From Thermogutta sp. (GTDB lineage Bacteria; Planctomycetota; Planctomycetia; Pirellulales; Thermoguttaceae), in contig NZ_JACIYL010000167.1 in NCBI RefSeq assembly GCF_014359955.1, positions 1 to 7,114 of the forward strand: a stretch of 7,114 nt of DNA, given 5' to 3'. The notes under the pieces were generated by a model. That model was not told where the DNA came from. It did not search any database and saw only the letters and a program-made list of their open reading frames with translations. The position numbers and the translations under genes were made by a program. Every line of letters starts with the position of its first letter. Position 1 is the stretch's first letter. Below, one piece after another: positions 5,478 to 7,114 of the stretch.

Positions 5478-7114
5478 TCAGCCGTTCAGCTCCATCGCCT
5501 CTTCCCAGTGTGCGTACAACGATTGAAGTTTTTGCTCCAATTCTTCAAGCTCCTGTTTGAGCTGCTTCACCCGATCGCCATGGCGATACGTTTCCGGCTC
5601 GCTGAGTTCGCGGTGGATCTCTTCCCGGCGGGCCTCGTGCTGGAGAATGTCCGCCTCGATGTCCTCCACTTTGCGATAGGGGAATCGTCTCTTTCGCTTT
5701 CCTGTGCCTTCGCTGCGCTGCTCCGCGCGTTTACCCGGACGCCTGGGTTGCGATTCCTGGGACGCCGTTTCCTGGACTTTTTGGGCAGACTCCCCGCGCC
5801 GGGCGTCTGCCAGCGTTTGGTACGTTGTGTAATTTCCGTGGATGACCCGCACCTCGGCCCCCTCGAAAACGAGAAGATGATCAGCCACCTGATCGATGAA
5901 ATACCGGTCGTGACTGACAAAGAGGACGGTGCCGTCAAAACGCCGGAGCGCCTGTTCGAGGGCATCGCGCGCCCAGAGATCGAGGTGGTTCGTTGGCTCA
6001 TCCAGAACGAGAAAATTCGCTTTAGCCGCGGTCAGTCGCGCGAGCGCCACTCGACAGCGTTCTCCACCACTGAGGTTGCGGACGGGTGTGAGAGCACGGT
6101 CCCCTGTAATACCGAATTTCGCGAGAAGATCTCGACGCTTTTGCTCGACCAGGTCGTCACCGACGATTGACGTGGGCAAAACCGCGTCCATGGCAGGCAG
6201 ATCCGGTGGCAGACATGTCAAATGCTGGTCGAAATAGCCCACGATGACATTGTGCCCGCGAACCACACGCCCCTCGTCCGGCTCGATTTCTCCGAGCAGG
6301 CACTTGAGAAGAGTACTTTTGCCGCATCCGTTAGGTCCCAGGATACCCCATCGCTGGCCGCGCGCGATTTCGAATGTGAGTCCCTTGAACAGAGGCCGAC
6401 CGAAACTCTTGCCGAGGTTCTCCACTCTCAGCACGATATCGCCACTTCGTTCGGCGGCGGGAAACTGGATCGGCGGCGCGGTGATTTCCCGCGGCGGTTC
6501 AACAAGCTCGATCCTTTCGAGCTTTTTGCGACGATCCTGGGCCTGAGCCGCCTTCTGGCCGTAGTGATGACGCCGGATGAACTCCTCCGCCTTTTCGATT
6601 TCTTCGAGTTGCTTCTCGTAGGTGCGTCGGGCAACCAGAATCCGTTCCTCTTTTTGGCGACGATAGGCAGAAAAATTTCCGGGGAACGTTTCCACCGTTC
6701 CGCGGAAAAGCTCCAGCGTTCGCGTTGTGACTTTGTCGAGAAAATACCTGTCGTGGGACACGATGATCATCGCAGCGCGGTGGTTTGCGAGAAACTCTTC
6801 CAGCCAGCGGGTGGCATCGATGTCGAGATGGTTGGAGGGCTCGTCGAGGAGCATGAAATCCGGTTCGGAGAGCAGGAGCTTCGCAAGCAAAAGTCGGTTC
6901 TGCTCACCACCACTCAGTTGGCAGGCAGGGCGATCGAAGAAATCGGGCCCCAGTCCCAGACCCTCCAAAATCTGCTCGATTTTATGGTCCAGGTGATAAG
7001 CGTTGAGTCGGTGAAGTTCCTGTTGAAGCCGGTCAAATCGGGCTGCCAATCGGGCCCGTTCGTCAGCTTGCTGGACTTCTGCCAGAAGAGCTGCCGTCCT
7101 TTCGGCTTCGCGCT
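5478..7114 (-). CDS. ABC-F family ATPase, translation factor type (5' end outside window)
   Basis: ABC-F proteins carry two ATPase domains and no membrane part; they act at the ribosomal E site to rescue or regulate translation, and some give antibiotic protection. The frame stays open to the right edge, so 544 residues are visible and about 100, including the first Walker A, are missing. Domain 1 shows LSGGEQNR (6894-6917) and a Walker B, FMLLDEPSNHLD, followed by IIVSHDRYFLD. A charged helical linker (6480-6674), the P-site tRNA interaction motif region, includes YEKQLEEIEKAEEFIRR. Domain 2 has Walker A GPNGCGKST (6312-6338), signature LSGGERCR (6051-6074), Walker B FLVLDEPTNHLD and FVSHDRYFID. 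After a basic spacer, a coiled-coil C-terminal domain (5490-5687) ends the protein. The overall pattern resembles B. subtilis YdiF more than EttA, by memory. An internal TTG at 7049 is not the real start. Confidence 0.93.
   Translation of the reverse strand, partial: REAERTAALLAEVQQADERARLAARFDRLQQELHRLNAYHLDHKIEQILEGLGLGPDFFDRPACQLSGGEQNRLLLAKLLLSEPDFMLLDEPSNHLDIDATRWLEEFLANHRAAMIIVSHDRYFLDKVTTRTLELFRGTVETFPGNFSAYRRQKEERILVARRTYEKQLEEIEKAEEFIRRHHYGQKAAQAQDRRKKLERIELVEPPREITAPPIQFPAAERSGDIVLRVENLGKSFGRPLFKGLTFEIARGQRWGILGPNGCGKSTLLKCLLGEIEPDEGRVVRGHNVIVGYFDQHLTCLPPDLPAMDAVLPTSIVGDDLVEQKRRDLLAKFGITGDRALTPVRNLSGGERCRVALARLTAAKANFLVLDEPTNHLDLWARDALEQALRRFDGTVLFVSHDRYFIDQVADHLLVFEGAEVRVIHGNYTTYQTLADARRGESAQKVQETASQESQPRRPGKRAEQRSEGTGKRKRRFPYRKVEDIEADILQHEARREEIHRELSEPETYRHGDRVKQLKQELEELEQKLQSLYAHWEEAMELNG

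Noticed and set aside
5508..6170. 220-codon plus-strand frame
   Set aside because: It is antisense to conserved ABC-F motifs (second signature and Walker B). Such shadows are common opposite G+C-rich genes.
1..7114. CRISPR arrays, tRNA or rRNA genes, insertion sequences, toxin-antitoxin or phage genes
   Set aside because: No spaced direct repeats, cloverleaf-like sequence, transposase motifs or terminal inverted repeats were seen. All long frames are accounted for by five cellular genes and their shadows.

Overview
The window looks like ordinary chromosomal DNA from a bacterium of the phylum Planctomycetota, probably Pirellulales or a thermophilic relative such as Thermoguttaceae. This is inference from remembered protein style: a large secreted parallel beta-helix protein, a long-form HisG with a planctomycete-like start ([18 protein letters not shown]), and an estimated G+C in the mid to high fifties. 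No search was run. All five convincing genes lie on the minus strand, so transcription runs from right to left and they are described in that order.

Right edge (5478-7114): most of a two-ATPase ABC-F protein, a soluble ribosome-associated translation factor. Its first Walker A motif lies beyond the window. A 153-bp gap follows with a plausible sigma70-type promoter. Then comes a 974-residue exported protein (2400-5324) built from two IPT/TIG-like Ig domains and a right-handed parallel beta-helix. The helix is interrupted by a carbohydrate-binding-like module and by a second insertion. It is the least ordinary gene here, and its substrate is unknown.

Left part (150-2064): a compact group hisI - hisG - ridA. 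HisG catalyses step 1 and HisI step 3 of histidine synthesis. The RidA-family protein may remove reactive enamine/imine by-products. The 335-bp gap ahead of hisI holds a hairpin, three copies of a heptamer and a possible micro-ORF ending in the hisI ribosome binding site, but no clear promoter. Beyond ridA there is only a hairpin that could be a weak terminator.

I saw no mobile element, CRISPR array, tRNA, rRNA or defence system. No strong case for a new multi-gene system can be made. The items most worth checking are the modular beta-helix protein and the link between ridA and the histidine genes.
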